DNA from: Nocardioides phosphati
GTDB taxonomy: Bacteria; Actinomycetota; Actinomycetes; Propionibacteriales; Nocardioidaceae
Length of the DNA stretch: 64,000 nt
Assembly: GCF_014646375.1 (NCBI RefSeq)
Contig: NZ_BMNI01000004.1
Span: 177,436-241,435, forward strand
Direction of reading: 5' to 3'
Positions within the stretch are counted from its first letter, which is position 1. The number at the start of each line of letters is the position of its first letter. A model generated the notes under the pieces. It saw only the letters and a program-made list of their open reading frames with translations, had not been told where the DNA came from and made no database searches. Below, one piece after another: positions 27,361 through 36,426 of the stretch. Made by a program: the position numbers and the translations under genes.

Positions 27361-28529
27361 GCGCGCTGGAGTCGCCGGCCGCCGAGCCGGTGGTCGAGTG
27401 GGTGATCCCGGTCCACAACGAGGAGGTCGCCCTCCCCGCCGCGGTCGAGCGGCTCACCACGGCACTCCGCGCCTTCCCCTGGGCCTGGCGGATCACCATC
27501 GCCGACAACGCCAGCACCGACGCGACGCCGCTGGTCGCGCGCCAGCTCGCCCGGCAGTACGCCGGCGTCTCGGTGCTGACGCTCCCCGAGAAGGGCCGCG
27601 GCCGGGCGCTCAAGCGGGCCTGGGCGGACTCCGCGGCCGACGTCGTCGCCTACATGGACGTCGACCTCTCGACCGACCTCAACGCCCTCGTCCCGCTCGT
27701 CGCCCCGCTGCTCAGCGGCCACTCGGACCTGGCCATCGGCTCGCGCCTGCACCGCTCGAGCCGGGTGACCCGCGGCCCCAAGCGGGAGCTGGTCTCGCGG
27801 AGCTACAACGTGCTGCTCCGCGGCGCGCTCCGGGCCCGGTTCAGCGATGCCCAGTGCGGCTTCAAGGCCGTACGCCGTGACGTCGCCGACGCGCTCCTGC
27901 CGCTGGTCGAGGACGACGCGTGGTTCTTCGACACCGAGCTGCTGGTGCTCGCCGAGCGCACCGGCCTGCGGATCCACGAGTTGCCGGTGGACTGGGTCGA
28001 CGACCCCGACTCCCGCGTCGACATCTGGCGGACCGCGGTCGACGACCTCAAGGGCATGCAGCGGCTCGGCTGGGCCCTGCTCACGCGGCGAGTGCCGCTG
28101 GCGGCGGTGCGCGAGCAGCTCGACGTACGCGGGCAGAGCGGGCGGCTGGGCAACCAGCTCGGGCTCTTCGCGCTCGTGGGCCTGGCCAGCACCCTCGCCT
28201 ACGCGCTGCTCTTCCTGCTGCTGCGGCAGGTCGTGCCCGCGCAGGGTGCCAACGCCCTCGCGCTCGGGCTCACGGCCGTCGCGAACACCGCGGCCAACCG
28301 GCACCTCACGTTCGGCGTACGGGGGAAGGAGGCGCTGGCCGCGCACCACGGCCAGGGACTGCTGGTCTTCGGCGCGGGACTGCTGCTCACCAGCGGCTCG
28401 CTCTTCGTGCTGGACGCCGCCGCCCCGGGGGCGCCGCACGGGGTGGAGATCACGGTGCTGACGGTGGCCAACCTGGTCGCGACCGGGCTCCGGTTCGTCG
28501 CGATGCGGTGGTGGATCTTCAGGAGCTGA
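27357..28529 (+). CDS. GT2 polyprenyl-phosphate glycosyltransferase fused to GtrA-like domain
   Basis: 390 residues, GTG start overlapping the previous stop (GTGA). Residues ~10-230 are a DPM1-like GT2 domain: WVIPVHNEEVALPAAVERL, GRGRALKRAW, the DxD-containing YMDVDLSTDL and QCGFKAVRRDV. Residues ~265-390 are a GtrA-like domain with four membrane helices (LGLFALVGLASTLAYALLF, VANTAANRHLTF). It should charge polyprenyl phosphate with a sugar and flip or position it for the GT39-like enzyme. Its last 11 bp overlap the convergent tetR gene. Confidence 0.88.
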
Positions 28530-29127
28530 GCGCGACGACGGCGAGCACGCCACCGAGGGAGAGCGTCATCGACCCGATGAGCTCCTCCTCGGTGATGCCG
28601 CGTGGGTCCTCGAGCCAGCGCAGCATCACGTCCTCGACCATCGAGGCCCAGCCGCGTGCGAAGAGCCGGGTGGCAGCCGTGTCGACGATGCCGAAGACGG
28701 CGAGCTCCTCGGCGCTCGCGGAGTCGAAGATCCGGTCCGTCAGGGCAGAGCGCGCCTCCTCGTAGACCGCGCGGACGTCGGGGTGGCTGCCCCCGAGCGC
28801 CGCCGCCACGAAGGACCGGTACGACGCCGGGTGGTCGCGCACGAAGCCGACGTAGTTCTGCAGCGAGACCCGGAGCCGCTCGGCCATGTCGGGGTGGTCG
28901 ACCGGCGCGGTCGCGGCGTACAGGTCGTCGGCCATGCGCCGCAGCACCGCCAGGAGGAACTCCTGCTTGCCGCCGAAGTAGTGGTAGAGCAGCCCGCGCG
29001 AGACGCCGGCCTGCTCGGCGAGGAGGTCGATCGAGAGCTCGTCGAGCGGCCGGTCGGCGATCAGCTGCACGCCGAGGTCGAGCAGCTGCTCGCGGCGCTG
29101 CTCCGGCGACAGGCGGGTCCGGCTCAT
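28519..29127 (-). CDS. TetR-family transcriptional regulator
   Basis: 202 residues from the ATG at 29127 with AAGGTG upstream. The N-terminal helix-turn-helix is LSIDLLAEQAGVSRGLLYHYFGGKQ-like (~33-57). The C-terminal ligand domain resembles regulators of lipid and steroid genes. It is divergent from the Baeyer-Villiger monooxygenase gene. The 72-bp gap contains the dyad CGTCAA-N8-TTGACG overlapping that gene's -35 box, so it is probably a repressor of the monooxygenase operon. The inducer is unknown. Confidence 0.9.
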   Translation of the reverse strand: MSRTRLSPEQRREQLLDLGVQLIADRPLDELSIDLLAEQAGVSRGLLYHYFGGKQEFLLAVLRRMADDLYAATAPVDHPDMAERLRVSLQNYVGFVRDHPASYRSFVAAALGGSHPDVRAVYEEARSALTDRIFDSASAEELAVFGIVDTAATRLFARGWASMVEDVMLRWLEDPRGITEEELIGSMTLSLGGVLAVVALSS

Positions 29128-29149
29128 GTGGCGCACCTTACTGAATTGC

Positions 29150-29169
29150 CGTCAACAACGCTATTGACG
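29150..29169. promoter_or_regulatory. Predicted TetR operator
   Basis: Perfect dyad CGTCAA-N8-TTGACG in the tetR-monooxygenase gap. Its right arm is the -35 hexamer of the monooxygenase promoter, so binding would block RNA polymerase. Confidence 0.6.
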
Positions 29170-29193
29170 CTCGTTCAACAGCCTCCCTACTCT
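29164..29193 (+). promoter_or_regulatory. Predicted leaderless promoter of the monooxygenase operon
   Basis: TTGACG (29164-29169), 18-bp spacer, TACTCT (29188-29193), then six bases to the ATG at 29200. There is no Shine-Dalgarno, so the message probably starts at the ATG. Confidence 0.6.
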
Positions 29194-29199
29194 CGACTC

Positions 29200-30711
29200 A
29201 TGACTCAGCACACCGAGGTGGACCACCTGATCGTCGGAGCCGGCTTCGCCGGTCTCTGCGCCGCGATCAAGCTCGACGAGGCGGGCGAGACCGACCTCGT
29301 CGTGATCGAGAAGGACAGCGACGTCGGCGGCACCTGGCACATCAACACCTACCCGGGCGCCGAGTGCGACGTCCCGAGCCAGCTCTACAGCTACTCGTTC
29401 GCGCTCAACCCCGACTGGTCGAAGGTCTACTCCCCGCAGCAGGAGATCTGGGAGTACACCAAGAAGGTCGCCACCGAGGCCGGCATCCTCGACCGCGTCG
29501 TCCTGGAGACCGCGGTCCTCGACGCCACGTGGGACGACGGCCTCAAGCGCTGGATCGTCACCGTCGCCCCCGTCAACGGCAAGAAGAAGCTCACGTACGC
29601 CGCCCGCACCCTGATCTCCGGGTCCGGGGGCCTCTCCGAGCCGTCGCTCCCCGACATCAAGGGCATCGACTCCTTCGCCGGTGAGACCTTCCACTCCGCC
29701 CGCTGGAACCACGACGTCTCGCTGGAGGGCAAGCGCGTCGCCGTCATCGGCACCGGCGCCTCCGCGATCCAGCTCGTGCCCGAGGTGCAGAAGGTCGCGG
29801 CGCAGGTCGACGTCTACCAGCGCACCCCGAACTGGATCATCCCCCGCAACGAGCGCCGCTTCACGCGTGTCGAGAAGGAGCTCTTCCGCCGCGTGCCCGG
29901 CGTCCAGCGCGCGGTGCGTGCCGGCGTCTACGCGACCCTCGAGGGCCGCGTGCCGGCGTTCGCGAAGTTCCCCGACCTGCTCAAGGTCGTCGAGCGCCAG
30001 GGCAAGGCCAACATCGCCAAGGCGATCAAGGACCCCGAGCTCCGCGCCAAGGTGACCCCGGCCTACCGCGCCGGCTGCAAGCGGATCCTCGTCTCCAACA
30101 AGTGGTATCCCGCGCTGGCCTCGGCCAACGTCGAGCTGGTCACCGACGGCATCGCCGAGATCACCCCGACCGGCATCGTCGACACCCTCGGCAACACCCG
30201 CGAGATCGACGTGCTCGTCATCGCCACCGGCTTCCACGTCACCGACCCGCCGATCGCCGCGCACGTCACCGGTCGCGACGGGCGCACGCTGGCCGAGGTG
30301 TGGAGCGAGAAGGGCATGCGCGCCTACAAGGGCACGACCGTCCACGGCTTCCCCAACCTCTTCCAGCTGGTCGGCCCCAACACCGCGCTCGGCCACAGCT
30401 CGATGATCTTCATCATCGAGTCGCAGGTCCGGTACGTCGTCGAGGCGGCGCGCCACCTGCGGCGTACGGGCGCTGTCACCGTCGAGCCGACCCTGGAGGC
30501 GCAGGACGCCTGGAGCGACGCGATCCAGGAGCGGATGAAGCCGACCGTGTGGACCACCGGCGGCTGCGCGAGCTGGTACCTCGACGAGTTCGGCCACAAC
30601 ACCACCCTCTGGCCGGGCCAGACGTTCACCTTCCGCCACCACCTGTCACGCTTCGACGCCGACAAGTACGTCGTCGACTCCGCCCCGACCCGAGAGGCCG
30701 TCACCGCATGA
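29200..30711 (+). CDS. Baeyer-Villiger-type flavin-containing monooxygenase
   Basis: 503 residues. FAD-binding GAGFAG at 13-18, NADPH-binding GTGASA at ~184-189, and between them the class B fingerprint FAGETFHSARWN (159-170), a close match to FxGxxxHxxxW. VGGTWHINTYPGAECDVPS is the other hallmark. It should insert oxygen into ketones or oxygenate a similar substrate with NADPH and O2. It is coupled by ATGA to a short-chain dehydrogenase, which could make the ketone or process the ester alcohol. The layout recalls the mycobacterial mymA region. The substrate is unknown; lipid or steroid-like compounds are plausible. Confidence 0.92.
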   Translation: MTQHTEVDHLIVGAGFAGLCAAIKLDEAGETDLVVIEKDSDVGGTWHINTYPGAECDVPSQLYSYSFALNPDWSKVYSPQQEIWEYTKKVATEAGILDRVVLETAVLDATWDDGLKRWIVTVAPVNGKKKLTYAARTLISGSGGLSEPSLPDIKGIDSFAGETFHSARWNHDVSLEGKRVAVIGTGASAIQLVPEVQKVAAQVDVYQRTPNWIIPRNERRFTRVEKELFRRVPGVQRAVRAGVYATLEGRVPAFAKFPDLLKVVERQGKANIAKAIKDPELRAKVTPAYRAGCKRILVSNKWYPALASANVELVTDGIAEITPTGIVDTLGNTREIDVLVIATGFHVTDPPIAAHVTGRDGRTLAEVWSEKGMRAYKGTTVHGFPNLFQLVGPNTALGHSSMIFIIESQVRYVVEAARHLRRTGAVTVEPTLEAQDAWSDAIQERMKPTVWTTGGCASWYLDEFGHNTTLWPGQTFTFRHHLSRFDADKYVVDSAPTREAVTA

Positions 30712-31538
30712 AGTCCCTGAAGGACAAGGTCGTCGTCATCACCGGCGCCGGCTCCGGGATCGGCCGGGCACTCGCGGTCCACGCGGCGTCGAAGGGCGCC
30801 CTGCTCGCGATCAGTGACGTCAACGTCGCCGGTCTCGCCGAGACGGTCGCGCTCGCCAAGGACGCCGGCGCCACCGACGTCCACAGCACCCAGCTCGACG
30901 TCGCCGACCGCCCCGCCTTCCTCGCGTACGCCGACGAGGTGGCCGCTCACTTCGGCCGGGTCAACGTCATCGTCAACAACGCCGGCGTCACGATGACCGG
31001 CGACTTCGAGGACATGACGCTGGAGGAGTACGACTGGCTGATGTCGATCAACCTCGACGGGGTCGTCACCGGCACCAAGGCGTTCCTGCCCCACCTGATC
31101 GCGTCGGGCGACGGCCACGTCGTCAACATCAGCTCGCTCTTCGGCCTGGTCTCGATGCCCGGCCAGACGGCGTACAACGCGGCGAAGTACGCCGTCCGTG
31201 GCTTCACCGAGGCGCTTCGCGAGGAGATGCTGATCGCGCGGCACCCGGTCGGCGTGACCTGCGTGCACCCGGGCGGCATCCGCACCAACATCGTCCGCAA
31301 CGGCCGCACCACCGCCCACGAGGACGCCGACGCGCTCAACGCGCTCTTCGACCGGGTCGGCCGGATGGAGCCGGCGAAGGCCGCCTCGATCATCTGGGGC
31401 GCCGTCCGCAAGGACCAGGCGCGCCTGCTGGTCGGCTACGACGCCCACGTGATCCACCAGTTCGCCAAGCTCACCGGCTCGCGCTACCAGGACGTCTTCG
31501 CGCTCGCCAAGAAGCGCATCCTTCCCGTCGTCCGCTGA
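30708..31538 (+). CDS. Short-chain dehydrogenase/reductase, copy 1
   Basis: 276 residues, start overlapping the monooxygenase stop by 4 bp. Classical SDR: GAGSGIGRALA cofactor loop (~14-24), NNAG (~87), the Ser of INISSLFG-type text (VNISSLFGLVSMPG) and catalytic YNAAK with Tyr and Lys. Its N-terminal DNA is nearly identical to that of the next gene, so the pair arose by tandem duplication. Together with the monooxygenase it likely oxidises an alcohol to a ketone or the reverse. Confidence 0.93.
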   Translation: MKSLKDKVVVITGAGSGIGRALAVHAASKGALLAISDVNVAGLAETVALAKDAGATDVHSTQLDVADRPAFLAYADEVAAHFGRVNVIVNNAGVTMTGDFEDMTLEEYDWLMSINLDGVVTGTKAFLPHLIASGDGHVVNISSLFGLVSMPGQTAYNAAKYAVRGFTEALREEMLIARHPVGVTCVHPGGIRTNIVRNGRTTAHEDADALNALFDRVGRMEPAKAASIIWGAVRKDQARLLVGYDAHVIHQFAKLTGSRYQDVFALAKKRILPVVR

Positions 31539-31583
31539 CTCAGGCATCATCGCCGCACACCCACCACTCGCAGGAGAACCCCC

Positions 31584-32426
31584 ATGAAGTCCCTGAAGGA
31601 CAAGGTCGTCGTCATCACCGGTGCCGGCTCCGGCATCGGCCAGGCCCTCGCCGTCGAGGCCGCCAAGGAAGGCGCCCTGCTCGCCATCTCGGACGTCAAC
31701 GAGGTCGGGCTCGCCGAGACCGCCGGCCTCGCGAAGGACGCCGGCGCGACCGACGTCCAGACCGCGCGGCTCGACGTCGCGGACCGCGCCGCCTTCCAGG
31801 CGTACGCCGCCGACGTGGTCAAGCACTTCGGCCGGGTCAACCTGGTCGTCAACAACGCAGGCGTCGCCCTGGCCGGCGACTTCGTCGACCTGACCTACGA
31901 GGACATCGACTGGATCTTCGGCATCAACCTCCACGGCGTCGTCAACGGCTCCAAGGAGTTCCTGCCGCACCTGATCGAGTCGGGCGACGGCCACCTGGTC
32001 AACATCTCCTCGCTCTTCGGCCTCGTCTCGATGCCCGGCCAGTCGGCGTACAACGCGACGAAGTACGCCGTCCGCGGCCTCTCCGAGGCGATCCGCGAGG
32101 AGATGCTGCTCAACAAGACGGGCGTCGGCGTGACCGTCGTGCACCCCGGCGGCATCAAGACCGCGATCGCGCGCAACGCCCGCGTCTCGGAGAAGGAGGA
32201 CCAGGCGAAGACGGCCGAGCTCTTCGACAAGTACCTCGCGCGCACCACCGCCGAGTCGGCCGCGAAGCAGATCCTCAAGGCCGTGAAGAAGAACAAGGCG
32301 CGCCTGCTGATCGGCCTCGACGCCCACGCCGTGCACAACTTCGGCAAGTTCACCGGCTCGCACTACCAGGACCTGATCGCCCTCGGCTCCGGCCGGGTCA
32401 TGAAGGCGACCAAGGCCAAGCACTGA
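31584..32426 (+). CDS. Short-chain dehydrogenase/reductase, copy 2 (tandem paralogue)
   Basis: 280 residues with a purine-rich SD (AGGAGA) before the ATG. Motifs: GAGSGIGQALA, NNAG, VNISSLFGLVSMPG and YNATK. It matches copy 1 at well over half the positions by eye, with the C-terminal third more diverged, which suggests a shift in substrate. The 45-bp gap after copy 1 implies the same operon. Transcription ends at a perfect palindrome just downstream. Confidence 0.93.
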   Translation: MKSLKDKVVVITGAGSGIGQALAVEAAKEGALLAISDVNEVGLAETAGLAKDAGATDVQTARLDVADRAAFQAYAADVVKHFGRVNLVVNNAGVALAGDFVDLTYEDIDWIFGINLHGVVNGSKEFLPHLIESGDGHLVNISSLFGLVSMPGQSAYNATKYAVRGLSEAIREEMLLNKTGVGVTVVHPGGIKTAIARNARVSEKEDQAKTAELFDKYLARTTAESAAKQILKAVKKNKARLLIGLDAHAVHNFGKFTGSHYQDLIALGSGRVMKATKAKH

Positions 32427-32441
32427 TCCACCGCTGAACGA

Positions 32442-32479
32442 CGCACGGGCCCGGCTGCAGCTGCAGCCGGGCCCGTGCG
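32442..32479. terminator. Perfect 38-bp palindrome, bidirectional terminator
   Basis: Two 19-bp arms, CGCACGGGCCCGGCTGCAG and its exact complement, meet with no spacer between the convergent SDR and S53 genes. There is no T-tract on either side. Confidence 0.75.
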
Positions 32480-32488
32480 CGTTGTGCC

Positions 32489-33670
32489 TCAGAAGGCGCC
32501 GGCGCCGTTCGGCGTGCCGAGGCCGGTCGGGCCGTCCCAGCCCGTGCGGGCGTTGCACCACTGCGTCGTCGGGCAGGTGCCGTTGCTGCCGCTGGTGACG
32601 TCGAAGAGGCTGGCCGTGTGGGCGTACGGCACCGCGTTGGGGTAGCCGGCCAGCGAGTTCGAGCCGAGCGCGTAGACCGACGCGATGATCGGCGACGACT
32701 CGCTCGTGCCACCGACCTGCGCCCACGTCGACGTCGAGCGGCTGGTCGGGTAGTAGACCGCCATGCCGCCGTGGCCCGGGTCGGCCGCCGCGGAGACGTC
32801 GGCCATGGCCCGCTTCGCGCAGCCGGTGACCGTGGTCGACTGGAAGGCCGGCTGCGCGTTGTACGTCGAGCAGCCCGAGCCCGCACCGCTCCACGCGGCC
32901 TCGCGCCAGCCACGGGCGCTGCTGTCCTTGTCGAGCGAGGTGCCGCCGACCGCCGTGGTGTACGTCGAGGACGCCGGGTAGGAGCCGCCCTGGTAGCCGT
33001 TGTCACCGGTCGAGGCGGTGATCGCGATGCCCGGGTGGTTGTAGGAGCTGCCGTAGGTGGCGTCGGAGGCGTCGCCGTTGGAGCCGTAGGAGTTGGAGAT
33101 CGCCACGACGCCGGGGATCTTCGCCGCGGTGTTGACCGCCGCGCCGAGGTTGGCGAACGACGCCGTCTTCGCCTGGACCACCACGATCTTGCAGTCGGGG
33201 CAGATCGCCGAGACCGCGTCGACGTCGAGCGCCTGCTCGCCGGCCCAGCCGACGTCCATGCGCGGGTAGCTCGTGCCGCCGTTCTGGTCGATCACCTTGA
33301 GGCAGCCGCTCGCCGAGGTGCAGGCAGGCAGCCCCCAGTAGGAGCGGTACGTCGCCAGGTCGCTCTCGAGGCCCGGGTAGCCGTAGGCGTCGACGATCGC
33401 GACGGTCTTGCCACCCGAGGCGAGCCCGGTCAGCTTGTACGCGTCCTGCAGCTGCGCCGGGGAGAGTGCGGACGCCGCGGGCGTGGTCGAGGCGGGCACG
33501 GCGCCCGACGCGTCGACCATGACCTTGGCGTGGCAGGCGGCCGAGCCGTGGGCCGGCGTGCCGCAGACGGCACGCGGGTGCAGCGGCTGGGCGGCGTCGG
33601 CGGCGGGCGGCGCGAGCCACCCCGATCCTGCGACCATCGCCAGCACGAGCGACAGAAGTGACTTCCTCAT
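32489..33670 (-). CDS. S53 family (sedolisin-like) secreted peptidase
   Basis: 393 residues from the ATG at 33670; the longer frame lacks support. A Sec signal peptide (MRKSLLSLVLAMVAGSGW...ADA) spans ~1-27. The catalytic Glu and Asp are in GEQALDVDAVS, the oxyanion Asp region near AISNSYGSNGDAS, and the Ser in GGTSESSPIIAS. Sedolisins normally have a ~170-residue activation propeptide, but here the catalytic domain begins within ~60 residues of the signal peptide. It may fold without the propeptide. Cys pairs (CTSASGC, CPDC) suggest disulfides. Confidence 0.88.
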   Translation of the reverse strand: MRKSLLSLVLAMVAGSGWLAPPAADAAQPLHPRAVCGTPAHGSAACHAKVMVDASGAVPASTTPAASALSPAQLQDAYKLTGLASGGKTVAIVDAYGYPGLESDLATYRSYWGLPACTSASGCLKVIDQNGGTSYPRMDVGWAGEQALDVDAVSAICPDCKIVVVQAKTASFANLGAAVNTAAKIPGVVAISNSYGSNGDASDATYGSSYNHPGIAITASTGDNGYQGGSYPASSTYTTAVGGTSLDKDSSARGWREAAWSGAGSGCSTYNAQPAFQSTTVTGCAKRAMADVSAAADPGHGGMAVYYPTSRSTSTWAQVGGTSESSPIIASVYALGSNSLAGYPNAVPYAHTASLFDVTSGSNGTCPTTQWCNARTGWDGPTGLGTPNGAGAF

Positions 33671-33814
33671 CAGTGGTGACTCCTGGAGTAGCAGCCGGCC
33701 CCACGGCGCGCCCACGCACCCGGCTCCCCCCACGGTGCACCCGCGACGCCGTCGGTTGCAATGGACAAGTCGGACCGATCCGGGCCCTCGGGTCACAGAC
33801 GGGTCACGGACCGG
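33671..33814. other. Intergenic region upstream of the S53 peptidase
   Basis: 144 bp between ThrE and the S53 gene on the same strand. It must carry the S53 promoter and leader; CTCCAGGAG lies before the ATG. I see no other defined element. Confidence 0.4.
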
Positions 33815-35131
33815 TCAGCGCCCGCCGGCCTTGGCGCGCAGCGGGCCGACGAGGCGCGGGCCGGCGAGACGGCGCTCGAGCTTGCGGGCCTCGCGGGTGA
33901 CCGGCTGGGCGACGTACTCACCGAGGATGACGCCGGCCGCCAGCGCGAGGGAGATCGACGCCGCGGTGACGAGCGAGAGGATGCCGGCCGCCGGCGTGGC
34001 GGTCTCGCCGCCGAGCTGGGAGAGGCCGCCGTAGATGGAGAAGCCGGGCAGCATCGGCACGACGGCCGAGACGACGATGACCAGCGGCGGCACCGAGAAC
34101 CAGCGGCTCAGCGTCCAGGCGATCAGGCCGACGACGAACGCCGCCACCCCGGTGCCCCAGGTGGCGCCGAAGCCTCCGGTCTGGATCGCCCGGGAGATGA
34201 CGAGCGCGAGCGCGGCCAGGGCCGCGACCGGCACCAGGGTCCGCTTCGGCGCGTGGGAGGCGTAGGCGAACCCGGCCGCACAGATCGCGGCGCCCAGGGC
34301 GATCAGCGCGACACCCTGCAGGCTCGTGTGCCACTGCTCGATCCGCCCGACGTCGACGTGGACGACGTGGGCGAAGGAGAGGCCGCCGCTGACCCCGGCG
34401 ATGATGCCCGCCGTCGCGAGCAGCGCCTCGGTGATGCGGGCACTGCCGGTGACGTAGAAGCCCGTGAGGCAGTCCTGCAGGGCACCCATGAAGCCGATGC
34501 CGGACAGGAGCATGACGATGTTGGCGGTGACGACGAGGGACGGGTCGAGCGAGGGGTCGAGCGAGGCGGTCACCACCGCGATGATGGTGGCGACCGCACC
34601 ACCGGCGACCTGCTGGTAGAAGCGCGGGAGCCGGCGACGCGCCATCGCACTCTGGAGCCGGTCGATGGCGGCCGCAGCAGCGAAGGCGATGACGCAGACC
34701 AGCGCACCGCCGCCGAGCATGAGCGCAACGCCGGCGCACATCGCGCCCCAGCCCAGCGTCACCTTCGCCCGGCCACGCCGGTGGCCGGTCGAGCTCACCC
34801 TCGCCACGGTCGCGCGGGCCTCGGCGAGGTCGACGGAGTCGTCGAGGATCTGCCGGACCAGGTGGTCGACCCGGCTCAGGTCCTCGTAGTCGATGTCGCG
34901 CTGGACGACGTTGCGCAGCAGCGCGACCGGCGGCTCCCCCGGGTCCGGCTGCCACGACATCGCCAGCGCCGTGAACGTCACGTCGACGTTGGCGTTGCGC
35001 AGGCCGAGGTGGCGGGCGACCGACTGCATGGTCGCCACGACGTCGGCCGCGCCTGCGCCGGAGGAGAGCAGCAGCTCCCCGATGCGCAGGCAGAGGTCGA
35101 TCGTCATGTGGCGCTGACGCGTCTCGGTCAT
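33815..35131 (-). CDS. ThrE-type threonine/serine exporter (DUF1212/DUF3815)
   Basis: 438 residues, full length for the fused ThrE type. An N-terminal soluble half begins LCLRIGELLLSSGAGAADVVATM, with the cytoplasmic protease-like SxG motif of the family, and about ten membrane helices follow from ~residue 130. The C-terminal ThrE-2 half includes FVVGLIAWTLSRWFSVPPLVIVVSAVVPMLPGFSIYGG. ThrE of Corynebacterium exports L-threonine and L-serine. The neighbour FUSC gene is 37 bp upstream on the same strand, so both may belong to one export operon. Confidence 0.9.
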   Translation of the reverse strand: MTETRQRHMTIDLCLRIGELLLSSGAGAADVVATMQSVARHLGLRNANVDVTFTALAMSWQPDPGEPPVALLRNVVQRDIDYEDLSRVDHLVRQILDDSVDLAEARATVARVSSTGHRRGRAKVTLGWGAMCAGVALMLGGGALVCVIAFAAAAAIDRLQSAMARRRLPRFYQQVAGGAVATIIAVVTASLDPSLDPSLVVTANIVMLLSGIGFMGALQDCLTGFYVTGSARITEALLATAGIIAGVSGGLSFAHVVHVDVGRIEQWHTSLQGVALIALGAAICAAGFAYASHAPKRTLVPVAALAALALVISRAIQTGGFGATWGTGVAAFVVGLIAWTLSRWFSVPPLVIVVSAVVPMLPGFSIYGGLSQLGGETATPAAGILSLVTAASISLALAAGVILGEYVAQPVTREARKLERRLAGPRLVGPLRAKAGGR

Positions 35132-35168
35132 GGGCTCATCGTCCCAAGGTGGTGGTGACTCGGAACCA

Positions 35169-36314
35169 TCAGCCCGGCTCGGGGCGGTCCGCGCTGTCGA
35201 TCCAGTTGCGGCTCGGCAGCGGGATCGCGTCGGTCGCCTCGAGCGCGCGCATCCCGGTGAGCTCGAGCAGGTCCACGGTGAGACCCCGGAGCATCGCCAG
35301 GACGACCTCGATCGAGAGGGCGTGCGAGCGGCCCAGTCCCGAGGTCCGGTGGCCGACGGCGAGCAGCGCCTCGCGGGCCGGCAGCAGGTCCGTGCCGTCG
35401 GCGAGCGCCCTCGCCACCAGGTCCGCGGCGTCGGCGAGCTCGCGGCAGACCTCGGCGTACGCCGGCGGGACGGGCGCGCGGTGGTACGCCGCCACCGCCG
35501 TACGCCGCACCAGCACGCGCGTCGTGCGCAGCGCCTTGTCGACGGGGTCGGCCAGCGCGACCATCTGCTTCATCCGCTCGCGGTGGTGGTGGCGCAGCGG
35601 CGACACGGTGACCGCCAGCGCCTCGTCGGCAGCGGCGCGGAGCTCGCGGACCAGGCGGTCGGTGGTGCGGGCGTCGGCGAGCAGCTCGAGCGCCGGCTCC
35701 ACCTCGCCCTCGACCATCACGTCGGCCGCGGCCCGGAGCAGGCCGGCGACCTTGCGCACCACGACGGCCGCCTGCTCGCCGGGCCTGCGCAGCGCGGCAC
35801 CCGGCACGACGGCCGCCGCCAGCAGCGCGAACCCACCGCCGACCAGCGCGTCGATCCAGCGGTCGATCGGCTGGCCCGTGCCGGTCTGGGAGGCGAGCGC
35901 GGTGACGATGATCGACTGGACGGCCGCCTGCGTGACGATCAGCTGACCACCGTCGAGGAGGATCGCGGTGCTCATCGCGATCACCACGACGAGCCCGATC
36001 TGCCACCAGCCGCTGCCGAGCAGCAGCACGAGCATGTCGCCGATGAAGACGCCGAGGGCGACGCCGACCGCCACCTCGGCGACCCGCCGCAGCCGCTGGC
36101 CGAACGACGTGCCCAGCGCGACGACCGCCGCCACCGGCGCGAAGAAGGGCGTCGCGTGGCCGAGCACGTCGGCGGCCACGAACCACGCAAGCGCCGCCGC
36201 GACCGCGCACTGCCCGATGTGCCACGCCTTCGCCCGCAGCCGGCGACGGCGCGCGGCAAGCGAGGTGCGCCCCCGGGTGCGGACGACGTCGAGCGGGGGC
36301 AGCGGGAGCTCCAT
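35169..36314 (-). CDS. FUSC family membrane protein (aromatic acid exporter-like)
   Basis: 381 residues. Six membrane helices lie in the first ~170 residues (QCAVAAALAWFVAADVLGHATPFFAPVAAVVALGTSFGQRLRRVAEVAVGVALGV in parts), and a long helical cytoplasmic half follows. This is the layout of the FUSC and aromatic acid exporter family. Substrate unknown. The start has AAGGA close upstream. It is divergent from the WS/DGAT gene, with an 18-bp palindrome between them. Confidence 0.85.
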   Translation of the reverse strand: MELPLPPLDVVRTRGRTSLAARRRRLRAKAWHIGQCAVAAALAWFVAADVLGHATPFFAPVAAVVALGTSFGQRLRRVAEVAVGVALGVFIGDMLVLLLGSGWWQIGLVVVIAMSTAILLDGGQLIVTQAAVQSIIVTALASQTGTGQPIDRWIDALVGGGFALLAAAVVPGAALRRPGEQAAVVVRKVAGLLRAAADVMVEGEVEPALELLADARTTDRLVRELRAAADEALAVTVSPLRHHHRERMKQMVALADPVDKALRTTRVLVRRTAVAAYHRAPVPPAYAEVCRELADAADLVARALADGTDLLPAREALLAVGHRTSGLGRSHALSIEVVLAMLRGLTVDLLELTGMRALEATDAIPLPSRNWIDSADRPEPG

Positions 36315-36385
36315 GTCCGAATCCTTCCAGACCGGACCGGCGGGGGGAGCGGGTGGCTAGGCTGCCCTGCATCCGGCCCACCCGG

Positions 36386-36403
36386 CGTACGCCGCGGCGT
36401 ACG
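36386..36403. promoter_or_regulatory. 18-bp perfect palindrome in the FUSC-WS/DGAT gap
   Basis: CGTACGCCGCGGCGTACG, 24 bp before the WS/DGAT ATG. It could be an operator, or a chance double of the abundant CGTACG word. Confidence 0.35.
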
Positions 36404-36426
36404 ACTGGAGGAGAAGAGGCAGCACC

